A program made the translations under genes and the position numbers. Below, piece after piece: positions 43,551-52,438 of a stretch of 64,000 nucleotides of DNA. Source of the stretch: Candidatus Eisenbergiella stercoravium (GTDB lineage Bacteria; Bacillota; Clostridia; Lachnospirales; Lachnospiraceae). Under the pieces are notes generated by a model, which had not been told where the DNA came from, did no database searches, and saw nothing but the letters and a program-made list of their open reading frames with translations. How positions within the stretch are numbered: the first letter of the stretch is position 1; the number at the start of each line of letters is the position of its first letter. Where the stretch lies: positions 1-64,000 of the forward strand of contig DXHY01000047.1 in NCBI GenBank assembly GCA_019113175.1. Direction: 5' to 3'.

Positions 43551-43577
43551 TCAGGTTAACATCATCCGGTCGTTGGC
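43459..43577. repeat. 46-bp tandem repeats copying the 3' end of the ABC ATPase gene
   Basis: The last codons and stop of the ABC ATPase gene (minus strand ACGACCGGATGATGTTAACC, then TGA) recur twice downstream with 46-bp periodicity (43505-43550, and a slightly worn copy at 43459-43504). Each unit also contains the hairpin GGTCGT TGT ACGACC. Confidence 0.85.
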
Positions 43578-44345
43578 GAATTCGCCGCCGCTGGCCTGTT
43601 CGAATTTCTGGAGAAGATCGGAAACCTTCAGTTTCTTCTTTTCCTCTCCTTCCACATCATAGATGATTTTTCCTTCATGCATCATGATCAGACGATTGCC
43701 GTGGGCAATGGCGTCCTTCATATTATGGGTAATCATCAGGGTGGTAAGATGCTCCTCATCCACGATGCGCTGCGTTACTTCCAGCACCTTGGCAGCGGTT
43801 TTGGGATCCAGCGCGGCAGTGTGCTCGTCCAGAAGAAGGAGCCTCGGCTTTTTCAGGGTGGCCATGAGCAGCGTCAGGGCCTGGCGCTGGCCGCCGGAAA
43901 GAAGCCCCACCTTGCTGGTCATGCGGAATTCCAGACCGAGGCCGAGAATTTTCAGCTTTTCCTGATACATCTGGCGTTCCTTCTGCGTGATGCCGGGCAC
44001 CAGCGTTCTCCTGCTTCCCCGCCGGGCCGCGAGAGCAAGGTTTTCCTCGATCTGCATATTTGCCGCCGTTCCGGTCATGGGATCCTGAAATACTCTGCCC
44101 AGATATTTGGCGCGCTTATATTCCGGAAGCTTTGTAACATCGATGTTGTCGATGGTAATTGTCCCCTCATCCACGGGAAAGACGCCGGCCACCGCATTCA
44201 GCATAGTGGATTTTCCTGCCCCGTTACCGCCGATGACGGTAACAAAATCTCCCTCCTTCAATTTCAGGTTGAGACCGTCCAGAGCTGTTTTTTCATTGAC
44301 GGTGCCCGCATTGAAGGTCTTACGGATTCCTTTCAGTTCAAGCAC
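43551..44345 (-). CDS. ABC transporter ATP-binding protein (TrpZ-like)
   Basis: 264 residues. Walker A GGNGAGKSTMLNAVAG, signature LLSGGQRQALTLLMA, Walker B LLLLDEHTAALDPKT, switch His in MITHNM. Partner of the permease and the PF04392-type binding protein. I prefer GTG 44345, which overlaps the permease stop by 8 nt and has AGGAGGTGA just upstream, over GTG 44354, which would lie on that ribosome binding site. Its 3' end has been tandemly duplicated. Confidence 0.88.
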   Translation of the reverse strand: MLELKGIRKTFNAGTVNEKTALDGLNLKLKEGDFVTVIGGNGAGKSTMLNAVAGVFPVDEGTITIDNIDVTKLPEYKRAKYLGRVFQDPMTGTAANMQIEENLALAARRGSRRTLVPGITQKERQMYQEKLKILGLGLEFRMTSKVGLLSGGQRQALTLLMATLKKPRLLLLDEHTAALDPKTAAKVLEVTQRIVDEEHLTTLMITHNMKDAIAHGNRLIMMHEGKIIYDVEGEEKKKLKVSDLLQKFEQASGGEFANDRMMLT

Positions 44346-45276
44346 GGGGCTCACCTCCTTTTTTCGCAGGCTTTACAGGCTTTGCAAAATACTTTTCCCG
44401 GATGTGGGGAATCGCCAGGAACACTGCGACCACCAGAGCGGAAAGCAGCTTCAGATCATTGGCGTTTAAGCCCAGCCAGAGCACAACCTGGAGCACCAGA
44501 TAATAAATGATGGCGCCGAAGGCGACCGTTGCAAGCGTAAAGGCAAAATTTCCGCGTACCCGTCGGAAGATCACCTCACCGATGATGACGGCTGCGAGAC
44601 CGATGACGATAGCGCCGCGTCCCATATTCACGTCGGCAAATCCCTGATACTGCGCCAGAAGTCCGCCGGAAAAAGCCACGATTCCATTGGAAACCATCAG
44701 GCCGAGCAGCTTACAGAAATCCGTATTGATGCCCTGTGCCCGGGACATGTTGGGATTGGAGCCCGTCGCACGGATGGAGCAGCCCAGCGCCGTACCAAAA
44801 AACCAGTAAAGTACGGCGATCAGGATGACAATAATGATCAGACAGATCAGAAGCGTATTTTCATAAAAGGGAACATCCTTTACATTTCTCAGGGAAATGA
44901 GCAGATCGTACTGGGATGCGCTGAGCGCCTGATTGGCGCGGTTTCCCATAATCCGCAGGTTGATGGAATACAGACCGAGCTGGGTCAGGATTCCCGCGAG
45001 AATCGCCGGGATTCCCATGGCGGTGTGGAAAATTCCTGTTGCAAGTCCCGCGAGTACGCCCGCCAGAAAGGCAGCCAGCAGCGATACCCATACAGAATGC
45101 CCGCTGAGCATCATCATTACACAGACCGCACCCCCGGTACACATGGAACCGTCCACCGACAGATCCGCCAGGTCCAGAATCTTATAGGTGATATAAACGC
45201 CAATCGCCATGATTCCCCAGACCAGGCCCTGTGCGCATGCACCTGGAAGCGCATTGAAAAGAGCCATAATATTCAC
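44338..45276 (-). CDS. ABC transporter permease (TrpY-like)
   Basis: 312 residues, about nine membrane helices, branched-chain amino acid permease-like (BPD_transp_2). Markers: YITYKILDLADLSVDGSMCT, GILTQLGLYSINLRIMG, LGCSIRATGSNPNMSRAQGI. This architecture with a PF04392 binding protein matches importers of aromatic amino acids (TrpXYZ type) in Gram-positives; the substrate here is not proven. Starts 175 bp after the binding-protein gene across a hairpin array. Confidence 0.88.
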   Translation of the reverse strand: MNIMALFNALPGACAQGLVWGIMAIGVYITYKILDLADLSVDGSMCTGGAVCVMMMLSGHSVWVSLLAAFLAGVLAGLATGIFHTAMGIPAILAGILTQLGLYSINLRIMGNRANQALSASQYDLLISLRNVKDVPFYENTLLICLIIIVILIAVLYWFFGTALGCSIRATGSNPNMSRAQGINTDFCKLLGLMVSNGIVAFSGGLLAQYQGFADVNMGRGAIVIGLAAVIIGEVIFRRVRGNFAFTLATVAFGAIIYYLVLQVVLWLGLNANDLKLLSALVVAVFLAIPHIREKYFAKPVKPAKKGGEPRA

Positions 45277-45291
45277 TTTCTACCTCCTGTC

Positions 45292-45407
45292 TGCCGCCAC
45301 AGGCGGCATAAGTTCATAAAAGAATGCCGGAGGCATTCTTTGGCACGAACTTCGTTCGTGCCGCTCCCACAAACAGGGATGCCCAGAAGATGCGGCATCC
45401 CCGTTTT
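45292..45407. repeat. Four-hairpin array between binding protein and permease genes
   Basis: TGCCGCC ACA GGCGGCA (45292-45308), AAAGAATGCC GGA GGCATTCTTT (45319-45341), GGCACGAAC TTC GTTCGTGCC (45342-45362), and AAACAGGGATGCC/GGCATCCCcGTTT (45371-45407). The first three have 3-base loops. Order and stems match the array at 47451-47542. The array could attenuate permease and ATPase expression relative to the binding protein. Confidence 0.85.
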
Positions 45408-45451
45408 GTACATGATATGTTTTCGTCCGTAACAAACGGACAGCCTGCGCT

Positions 45452-46546
45452 TTATTCAGCGGCAATCGGCTCGTAATCGTCCGGAACCGTGATTCCGAGC
45501 TCACTGCAGATCGCCTCGTTGTACATCTTGGTTACATTGGGAGCGGACTTGATCTCCATGGTGGAAATATCCGCGCCGTTTTCAAGGATGTCAACCGCCA
45601 TTTCACCAGCCGTATAGCCGATGTCATAGTAGCTGATGGAAAGCGTCGCTACGCCGCAGCCGGCGCAGATACCCTGCTCACCGGCAATAACCGGGATTCC
45701 TGCAGGCAGGCACACATTGTTGATAACTTCAGTATTTGCTGCTGCGGTATTGTCCGTAGGAACATAGATCACATCACAGGAGGATACCGCGTTGGTAACA
45801 ACAGAAGCCAGATCATTGGAATCCGCAAAGGTATAGTCCTCGCAGGTATATCCGTAGCCCTCCAGATAACCGCGGATGGTATCCGCCTGGTAAATGGAGT
45901 TGGGTTCCGCGGAGCAGTACAGAAGGCCAACGGTCTTCGCATCCGGGAACAGCTCGTTCAGCATCGCAGCCTGCTCTTCCAGGGGTGCCAGATCGGAGGT
46001 TCCTGAAATGTTCATTCCAGTGGTTCCCGTCCAGTCATCGATTCCAAGTGCAGTGGCATAATCGGTGATGGAGGTGCCGAGAATCGGGATTTCCGTAGTT
46101 CCCTGTGCAGCCGCCTGAAGAGCTGCCGTGGCATTTGCCAGAATCAGGTCCACATCTTCGGCTACAAACTGATTAATGATCGTGGCGCAGGTTGCAGAAT
46201 CGTTGGAAGCGTTCTGTTCGTCAAATACAACCCTGTCCTCGCCAAGCAGTTCCACCATGGCATCCTTGAAGCCCTGGGTCGCCTGGTCCAGCGCATCATG
46301 CTGCAGAAGCTGGCAGATGCCGATATGATAAACCGTATCGCTTCCGGCTGTATCCGCCGTACTCTCCGCTACACTCTCTGCCGCCGTGCTTTCTTCCGCA
46401 GCAGTTTCCGCTGCTGAAGTCTCCGAAGCTACCGCCTCTGAGGACTGCGTTTCCGAAGAAGCGGAGTTTCCTGTGCTGCTTCCGCAACCTGCCAGCATGG
46501 CAGCGGTCATGGTGAATGCTGTTACTACCGCCAATAACTTTTTCAT
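45452..46546 (-). CDS. ABC transporter substrate-binding protein (PF04392, TrpX-like)
   Basis: 364-residue lipoprotein. Signal peptide with lipobox LAGC (MKKLLAVVTAFTMTAAMLAG, then C), followed by an 50-residue linker rich in Ala, Ser and Glu, then the bilobed domain beginning YHIGICQLLQHDALDQAT. LILANATAALQAAAQGTTEI and VIYVPTDNTAAANTEVI are typical of the ABC_sub_bind family. First gene of the importer operon and preceded by a good promoter. High expression relative to the permease is expected for such a protein. Confidence 0.9.
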   Translation of the reverse strand: MKKLLAVVTAFTMTAAMLAGCGSSTGNSASSETQSSEAVASETSAAETAAEESTAAESVAESTADTAGSDTVYHIGICQLLQHDALDQATQGFKDAMVELLGEDRVVFDEQNASNDSATCATIINQFVAEDVDLILANATAALQAAAQGTTEIPILGTSITDYATALGIDDWTGTTGMNISGTSDLAPLEEQAAMLNELFPDAKTVGLLYCSAEPNSIYQADTIRGYLEGYGYTCEDYTFADSNDLASVVTNAVSSCDVIYVPTDNTAAANTEVINNVCLPAGIPVIAGEQGICAGCGVATLSISYYDIGYTAGEMAVDILENGADISTMEIKSAPNVTKMYNEAICSELGITVPDDYEPIAAE

Positions 46547-46616
46547 AACTGATTCCCCTTTTCTTTCCTCAATTTGATCGCTTCAATGCGTGAAAGCATT
46601 AATGCGTTCAACTGTT

Positions 46617-46645
46617 ACTATACACGAAATACCAACATTCGTCAA
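46617..46645 (-). promoter_or_regulatory. Promoter of the ABC importer operon
   Basis: Minus-strand TTGACG (46640-46645) and TATAGT (46617-46622) separated by 17 bp. Between the promoter and the start codon, repeated CGCATT words (ACGCATTAATGC, CACGCATTG at about 46585-46607) could be an operator; this is a guess. Confidence 0.75.
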
Positions 46646-46654
46646 CCAGAAAAT

Positions 46655-46689
46655 AAAGCCATGCTCCGAAGGCGGCGGAGCATGGCTTT
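46655..46689 (-). terminator. Terminator of the argH-asd-topB-LbH unit
   Basis: Perfect 13-bp stem AAAGCCATGCTCC/GGAGCATGGCTTT, 72 bp past the LbH gene stop, followed on the minus strand by ATTTTCT. Confidence 0.75.
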
Positions 46690-46760
46690 GCTGTCCACCG
46701 GCAGACCGGAAGACAGCAGCGGGCAGGGCCATCAGGCCTGCGTATTCAGTTCATCCTTTT

Positions 46761-47435
46761 TCAGTCCATTCTTCTTTTTGCGACGATCTCATCCGCATTT
46801 TTGAAAATGGAATTTTCCGGGACATAGCCTCTCACCATGGACAGGGGGTAGATATTGCTGCCGCGTCCAATCACCGTTCCGGGATTCAGAACGCTGTTGC
46901 ATCCCACCTCCACGTTGTCACCCAGCATGGCCCCGAACTTCTTCAGGCCGGTGTGGCATTCCTTTCCCTCGCAGCGGACCACCACCAGAGTCTTGTCGCT
47001 CTTGACGTTGGAGGTAATGGAGCCAGCTCCCATGTGCGCCTTATAGCCAAGGATGCTGTCGCCCACATAGTTGTAGTGAGGTACCTGAACCTTATTAAAG
47101 AGAATCACATTTTTCAGCTCTGTGGAATTGCCGACCACTGCTCCCTTTCCCACGATAGCGCTGCCCCGGACAAAGGCACAGTGGCGCACCTCGGCTTCCT
47201 CATCGATGATGAGCGGTCCGTTCAGACAGGCTGTGGGAGCCACCTTCGCGCTCTTCGCAATCCAGATGTTTTCTCCCCGCTTCTCATAACGATCCTCCGG
47301 AAGGCTGTTGCCCAGCTCGATGATAAAATCCTTAATCTTCGGAAGAATCTCCCAGGGATATTCCGCCCCTTCAAAAACAGCAGCCGCTATGGTTTCCCTC
47401 AAATCATAAAGCCTGTCAATCCTGCATGCCTTCAT
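46761..47435 (-). CDS. Left-handed beta-helix (GlmU/acyltransferase-like) protein
   Basis: 224 residues. After a helical N-terminus (MKACRIDRLYDLRETIAAAV) comes a hexapeptide-repeat beta helix (IWIAKSAKVAPTACLNGPLII, shown in part; then VRHCAFVRGSAIVGKGAVVG). It resembles the C-terminal half of UDP-GlcNAc pyrophosphorylase-like proteins but has no nucleotidyltransferase domain. It is probably an acyl- or sugar-phosphate-handling trimer; substrate unknown. ATG 47435 has AAGGAGG upstream; the longer frame through the hairpin array is not real. Confidence 0.82.
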   Translation of the reverse strand: MKACRIDRLYDLRETIAAAVFEGAEYPWEILPKIKDFIIELGNSLPEDRYEKRGENIWIAKSAKVAPTACLNGPLIIDEEAEVRHCAFVRGSAIVGKGAVVGNSTELKNVILFNKVQVPHYNYVGDSILGYKAHMGAGSITSNVKSDKTLVVVRCEGKECHTGLKKFGAMLGDNVEVGCNSVLNPGTVIGRGSNIYPLSMVRGYVPENSIFKNADEIVAKRRMD

Positions 47436-47450
47436 GTTTCCTCCTTTTTC

Positions 47451-47570
47451 TGCCGCCTTTGGGCGGCACCGCCCTTTGGCGGCATTACATTCTGTCAAAA
47501 ACAGCGTAAGCTGTTTTTTGGCACGAACCCGCGGTTCGTACCGGCCTCCTTTTTGCTGCCAGGGGCAGCA
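47451..47570. repeat. Five-hairpin array between topB and the LbH gene
   Basis: TGCCGCC/GGCGGCA (47451-47468), CCGCC/GGCGG (47469-47482), AAAAACAGC GTAA GCTGTTTTT (47497-47518), GGCACGAACC CGC GGTTCGTaCC (47520-47542, one mismatch) and TGCTGCC AGG GGCAGCA (47554-47570). The TGCCGCC and GGCACGAAC hairpins are the same as at 45.3 kb. Confidence 0.85.
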
Positions 47571-47577
47571 TTCCAAC

Positions 47578-49914
47578 TCATTTCTGCTTTCCGGACGCCG
47601 TCTCCGCCTTTTTCGCAGGGGCGGAGACAGCAGCCGGACGTTTTGCATAATATCTTGCGCTGTCCTCAAACTGTCTGTAGAGGACCTGCTGGTTATTCAG
47701 CTGTTTTACGATATTGGTTCTTCTCGTCACGAAATCCGTGAGCTTTTCCATATACTCATCGCTGGTAATCTCTCCCTGCGCCACCATGGCAAGCCCTTTC
47801 TCCCAGCTCGCCGTGAGGGCTGGATTTAAAAGAGGGCGGATGGAATCCGATACCACGTCGTAGATCATTTCCCCCATCTGGGTGGGCGTGATGATCTGGG
47901 TCTTTTTGTTCAGGGACAGATACTGAATGGCGACCAGCTTTTTGAGGATCTCCGCCCTGGTGGCTCTGGTTCCGATTCCGCTTCCCTTGATCTGCGCGCG
48001 CAGCTCCTCATCCTCGATGAACTGGCCCGCATTTTCCATGGTCAGGATCATGCTTCCGGAATTGTACCGTTTGGGCGGAGATGTCTCTCCTTCCCTGATG
48101 GAAAAGCCCTGACAGGAAAGCTTCATTCCTTTTTTCAGCTTCTGCAGGCCGGCGAGAAAGGCGGCGTCATATTTTTCTTCCGTCTGGCCTCCTTCCTCCT
48201 TCTGTGCATCCGCACCGGAGGCGCTTTCCGGCTCCGCCCCGCCGTTCTGATCCATCCCGCCGCTCTGGTCCGCTCCGTCCCGGCCTGTGCGGTTCGCGGC
48301 GGCTCCTTTGTCCTGGCGGCGCGCCACCTTCAGGTAGCCCTCCTTCACCAGCACGCGAAAGCTTGAGAAAAACCGCTCCTTTTTCATGATGCATACCAGA
48401 GAAATCTTCTGATAAACGGCCGGCGGATAAAAAATACTCAGAAACCGCCTGACGATCAGTTCATACACTCTGGCCGACGCGGGCGCAAGGGAACGGAGCG
48501 CTCCAAGCCCCTGACCGGTGGGAATGATCGCGTAATGATCCGTGATCAGCTTATCGTTCACATATCTGGTTTTCGCGATTCCTTTATAAGTGCCGGATTC
48601 CAGCACCTGAGACGCGAATGCGGCCAGCGGCTGATAGCTTTTAAGCCCGCCGATGTTCCTTGCGATTTCCTTCGCGACAGCGGTGGAAAGCACACGGGCG
48701 TCCGTACGGGGGTAAGTGGTCAGCTTCTTTTCATAAAGTTCCTGGGCGATCCGCAGGGTCTCATCCGGGCTGAGCTTGAACAGACGGGAGCAGTCGTTCT
48801 GAAGCTCCGCCAGGTTGTATAAAAGAGGCGGGTACTTCTGCTCCTTCTTCCGCTCGATCTTTTCGATCACGGGCACTTCTTCCTCTGTTTTCAGAAAATC
48901 GATCAGCGCCTCGGCGCTCTCTTTTTTCAGAAAACCGTTTTCCTTGTAAAGCAGGGGTGACTGATACCAGGCGGAACCCTCCACGGCCCTCCACTCGCCC
49001 TCGAAGCCTTTCTGCGGCACGGATGCCTCCCGTGCCGCGGACGCCTCCCGTGCCGCAGATGTTTCTCGCACCGCGGACGTCTCCCGTGCTTCAGAGGTTT
49101 CTCGCACTGCGGATGCCTCCCATGCAGCGGGTGTTCCCTGCGGTGCGGAAATTTCGGCCATACCGTTCTCTCCGTTTCCTGCGGCCATTCCTTCCGGAAG
49201 CAGGGAAGCCGTCACCCGGTAAAAGGGAGTTTTTACGAACTGGCGTATCTCCCGTTCCCGGTTCACCACCATACCCAGCACACAGGTCATGACCCGGCCC
49301 ACGGAGATGACGGCCCGGTCCAGCTTCAGGTAGTTTTTCACCGGCGTGCCGTATTTCAGCGTGAGGACGCGGGAGAAGTTGATTCCCATCAGGTAATCCT
49401 CCTTCGCCCGCAGATAGGCCGCGTCGCTCAAATGGTCATAGGCGGAAAGGTCTTTCGCCTCCCGGATGCCGCGCAGAATCTCCTCTTCCGTCTGGGAATC
49501 GATCCACACCCTGCGCCGGGTCTTGCCATGCACGCCCGCCTGTTTTTCCACCAGCCGGTAAATATACTCCCCCTCCCTTCCGGAGTCCGTGCACACATAG
49601 ATGGTGGTCACATCCTCCCGGTTCAGCAGGGAGCTGACAATATCGAACTGCTTCTGTACGCCAGGGATCACTTCGTATTTGTATTCCTCCGGCAGAAAGG
49701 GAAGGGTCTGAAGGCTCCAGCGCTTCAGCGCCGGATCATAGGCCTCCGGGTAGCTCATGGTCACCAGATGGCCAACGCACCAGGTCACCACAGCCTCCTC
49801 CGATTCCATATATCCGTCCCGGTTTGCCATACGGTATTTCAGCGCTTTGGCAAATTCCCGGGCCACGCTGGGCTTTTCTGCGATAAACAGATCCTTTCCT
49901 TTATCCTGACTCAA
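47578..49914 (-). CDS. topB: DNA topoisomerase III (type IA)
   Basis: 778 residues. TOPRIM domain with the start KDLFIAEKPSVAREFAKAL, then CTDSGREGEYIYRLVE; the active-site Tyr lies in LTTYPRTDARVLS. The enzyme relaxes and decatenates DNA through single-strand passage. Two low-complexity inserts are odd: six hexapeptide repeats (RETSAV-like, encoded by 49022-49129) and a Gly/Gln/Asp-rich stretch near RTGRDGADQSGGMDQNGG. The start is TTG 49914 with AGAGGAAG upstream. It lies 16 bp after asd. Confidence 0.93.
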   Translation of the reverse strand: MSQDKGKDLFIAEKPSVAREFAKALKYRMANRDGYMESEEAVVTWCVGHLVTMSYPEAYDPALKRWSLQTLPFLPEEYKYEVIPGVQKQFDIVSSLLNREDVTTIYVCTDSGREGEYIYRLVEKQAGVHGKTRRRVWIDSQTEEEILRGIREAKDLSAYDHLSDAAYLRAKEDYLMGINFSRVLTLKYGTPVKNYLKLDRAVISVGRVMTCVLGMVVNREREIRQFVKTPFYRVTASLLPEGMAAGNGENGMAEISAPQGTPAAWEASAVRETSEARETSAVRETSAAREASAAREASVPQKGFEGEWRAVEGSAWYQSPLLYKENGFLKKESAEALIDFLKTEEEVPVIEKIERKKEQKYPPLLYNLAELQNDCSRLFKLSPDETLRIAQELYEKKLTTYPRTDARVLSTAVAKEIARNIGGLKSYQPLAAFASQVLESGTYKGIAKTRYVNDKLITDHYAIIPTGQGLGALRSLAPASARVYELIVRRFLSIFYPPAVYQKISLVCIMKKERFFSSFRVLVKEGYLKVARRQDKGAAANRTGRDGADQSGGMDQNGGAEPESASGADAQKEEGGQTEEKYDAAFLAGLQKLKKGMKLSCQGFSIREGETSPPKRYNSGSMILTMENAGQFIEDEELRAQIKGSGIGTRATRAEILKKLVAIQYLSLNKKTQIITPTQMGEMIYDVVSDSIRPLLNPALTASWEKGLAMVAQGEITSDEYMEKLTDFVTRRTNIVKQLNNQQVLYRQFEDSARYYAKRPAAVSAPAKKAETASGKQK
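49022..49129. repeat. Six 18-bp tandem repeats inside topB
   Basis: Six consecutive 18-bp units of the form GAtGcCTCCCGTGCcGCg encode the hexapeptide series WEASAV, RETSEA, RETSAV, RETSAA, REASAA, REASVP. Length is a multiple of three, so copy-number change keeps the frame. Confidence 0.9.
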
Positions 49915-49930
49915 TGCTTTTCTTCCTCTT

Positions 49931-51022
49931 TCAGTCTTCCTTTGCGGTGATGTAGCCCTGGGCCTTCAGAAGCTCCGCGCACAGGATCGCTCCGCCGGCC
50001 GCGCCGCGCACAGTGTTGTGGGACAGGCCGATGAACTTCCAGTCATATACCGTATCCTCACGCAGTCTTCCCACAGAAATGCCCATACCGTTTTCATAGT
50101 TCACGTCCAGAGTTACCTGGGGCCGGTTGTCCTCCTCCAGATACTGGATGAACTGCTTCGGCGCGCTGGGAAGATTCAGCTCCTGGGGAACACCGCGGAA
50201 GCTTACCAGTTTCTCGATCAGCTCTTCCTTCGTCGCCTTCTTTGCGAATTTTACGAATACGGCAGCGGTATGTCCGTTCAGAACGGGAACGCGCACGCAC
50301 TGGCAGGTGATGACAGGAGAAGTAGCGGGAACGATCACGCCGTCCTCGATCTTACCCCAGATACGCAGGGGTTCTTTTTCGCTCTTTTCTTCTTCTCCGC
50401 CGATATAGGGGATGATGTTGCCCACCATTTCCGGCCAGTCCTGGAAGGTCTTTCCCGCACCGGAAATCGCCTGATAGGTGGTTGCCACCACTTCCGTGGG
50501 TTCAAACTCCTTCCAGGCAGTGAGAACAGGGGCATAGCTCTGAATGGAGCAGTTGGGTTTCACCGCAACGAAGCCTCTGGTGGTTCCCAGTCTCTTCCTC
50601 TGGAATTCAATCACCTGCATGTGCTCCGGATTAATCTCCGGCACCACCATGGGAACGTCGGGCGTCCAGCGGTGAGCGCTGTTGTTGGAAACCACGGGAG
50701 TCTCTGTCTTTGCATAGTCTTCTTCGATCTTTTTGATCTCTTCCTTCGTCATGTCAACCGCGCTGAAAACGAAGTCCACGTCTTTCGCTACTTTTTCCAC
50801 CTCGTTCACGTTCATGACAACGATGTTCTTCACCGCTTCCGGCATGGGCGTGTCCATTTTCCAGCGGCCGCCCACGGCCTCCTCATAGGTCTTTCCCGCA
50901 GATCTGGGACTTGCGGCAATCACCGTCACCTCAAACCAGGGATGGTTCTCCAGCAGAGAAATAAAACGCTGTCCCACCATTCCGGTTCCGCCCAGGATAC
51001 CAACCTTCAGCTTCTTTTCCAT
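49931..51022 (-). CDS. asd: Aspartate-semialdehyde dehydrogenase
   Basis: 363 residues. Makes aspartate semialdehyde for lysine/DAP, threonine and methionine synthesis, using NADPH. N-terminal GILGGTGMVGQRFISLL, catalytic Cys in AVKPNCSIQSYAP, and His in VRVPVLNGHTAAVFV. The sequence belongs to the archaeal/fungal-type ASADH branch. ATG 51022 has GGAGGA upstream, 21 bp after argH. Confidence 0.95.
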   Translation of the reverse strand: MEKKLKVGILGGTGMVGQRFISLLENHPWFEVTVIAASPRSAGKTYEEAVGGRWKMDTPMPEAVKNIVVMNVNEVEKVAKDVDFVFSAVDMTKEEIKKIEEDYAKTETPVVSNNSAHRWTPDVPMVVPEINPEHMQVIEFQRKRLGTTRGFVAVKPNCSIQSYAPVLTAWKEFEPTEVVATTYQAISGAGKTFQDWPEMVGNIIPYIGGEEEKSEKEPLRIWGKIEDGVIVPATSPVITCQCVRVPVLNGHTAAVFVKFAKKATKEELIEKLVSFRGVPQELNLPSAPKQFIQYLEEDNRPQVTLDVNYENGMGISVGRLREDTVYDWKFIGLSHNTVRGAAGGAILCAELLKAQGYITAKED

Positions 51023-51043
51023 GATTCAATCCTCCGTTTTTTT

Positions 51044-52438
51044 CTATTCCGTAATTCTTCCGTTTTCCTGCAGGTATTTTCTGTTGATGGCGATGACCTG
51101 TTCCATGGCCTGCCTGCCGGGCGCGCCCAGAGTCAGGCGTTTTTCCACACAGGTTTTCATGGAGACGGCATCGTAAACATCCGCCTCAAAAACAGGGCTG
51201 AAGCTTTTGAATTCCTCTATGGAAAGCTCTCCGATGCTTTTCCCGCGCTCAATGCAGTAGAGCACCAGCCGCCCGATCACGCCGTGCGCATCCCGGAAGG
51301 GAACGCCCTTTTCCACCAGATAATCCGCTGCGTCCGTGGCGTTGGTAAAGCCGCCCGCAGCGCTTCTTTCCATCGTTTCTTTGCGGAAGCGCATGGTTTT
51401 TACCATGCCGTTAAACAGGATCAGGCAGCTCTTTACCGTATCGATGGCGTCAAAGGTACCTTCCTTGTCCTCCTGCATATCCTTGTTGTAGGCCAGCGGA
51501 ATGCCCTTCATGGTGGTGAGCAGCCCCATCAGCGCTCCGTAGACCCGGCCGGTCTTTCCTCTCACCAGCTCCGCGATGTCCGGATTCTTTTTCTGCGGCA
51601 TGATACTGCTTCCCGTGGAGTAGGCGTCGTCGATTTCCACAAAGCCGTATTCGTTGGAATTCCAGGTGATGATCTCCTCGGAAAAACGGCTCAGATGCAT
51701 CATCACCGTGGAAAGTGCGGATAAAAGCTCGATACAGTAATCCCGGTCGGAAACCGAATCCATGCTGTTTAAGGTGGGGCCGTCAAAGCCCAGAAGCTTC
51801 GCGGTATATTCCCGGTCCAGCGGGTAAGTGGTTCCGGCCAGCGCGCCCGCTCCCAGCGGACAGGTATTCATCCGGTGATATATGTCCTTCATCCGGAGCC
51901 GGTCCCTCTTGAACATTTCAAAATAGGCGCCAAGATGGTGAGCCAGCGTGGTGGGCTGCGCCTTCTGCATGTGGGTAAAGCCCGGCATGATGGTGTCCAG
52001 ATTTTCCTCCATCAGAGAAAGGAGGGTTTCCAGAAGCTCCCTGATATAACCGTCGATCTCCAGGATCTCTTTTCTCACATAAAGCTTCATGTCCAGCGCT
52101 ACCTGGTCATTCCGGCTTCTCCCGGTGTGAAGCTTCTTTCCCGCGTCCCCGATCCGGTCGATCAGGTTCGCCTCCACAAAGCTGTGTACATCCTCATATT
52201 CGTCCGTCACGGCAAGCTTTCCCGCCGCCACATCCTCCCGAATCCCGGTAAGGCCGTCCACAATCGCATCTTTTTCCTGATCCGTCAGGATTCCCTGCTT
52301 TGCCAGCATGGTCGCATGGGCGATGCTTCCCTGAATATCTTCCTCCAGAAAGCGCTGATCAAAATGGATGGAAGCGTTGAACTGATATGCAAGACGATCC
52401 GTTTCCTTTGTGAAACGTCCGCCCCAGAGCTGTGCCAT
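51044..52438 (-). CDS. argH: Argininosuccinate lyase
   Basis: 464 residues. Last step of arginine synthesis: argininosuccinate to arginine and fumarate. Starts MAQLWGGRFTKETD; the fumarase/aspartase superfamily signature SSIMPQKKNPDIAE carries the catalytic Ser loop, and the GRSRNDQVALD and THMQKAQPTTLAHH blocks are intact. ATG 52438 has GGAGG at the right distance. An open reading extension upstream to 52771 is not homologous. First gene of a run with asd, topB and the LbH gene; argG is not in the window. Confidence 0.96.
   Translation of the reverse strand: MAQLWGGRFTKETDRLAYQFNASIHFDQRFLEEDIQGSIAHATMLAKQGILTDQEKDAIVDGLTGIREDVAAGKLAVTDEYEDVHSFVEANLIDRIGDAGKKLHTGRSRNDQVALDMKLYVRKEILEIDGYIRELLETLLSLMEENLDTIMPGFTHMQKAQPTTLAHHLGAYFEMFKRDRLRMKDIYHRMNTCPLGAGALAGTTYPLDREYTAKLLGFDGPTLNSMDSVSDRDYCIELLSALSTVMMHLSRFSEEIITWNSNEYGFVEIDDAYSTGSSIMPQKKNPDIAELVRGKTGRVYGALMGLLTTMKGIPLAYNKDMQEDKEGTFDAIDTVKSCLILFNGMVKTMRFRKETMERSAAGGFTNATDAADYLVEKGVPFRDAHGVIGRLVLYCIERGKSIGELSIEEFKSFSPVFEADVYDAVSMKTCVEKRLTLGAPGRQAMEQVIAINRKYLQENGRITE

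Noticed and set aside
43459-43577. CRISPR array
   Set aside because: Units are contiguous with no variable spacers, and they derive from the 3' end of the neighbouring gene.
46547-46654. T-box or other amino-acid riboswitch before the TrpX-like gene
   Set aside because: The leader from the promoter to the start codon is only about 65 nt, too short for a T-box, and no specifier/antiterminator sequence is visible.
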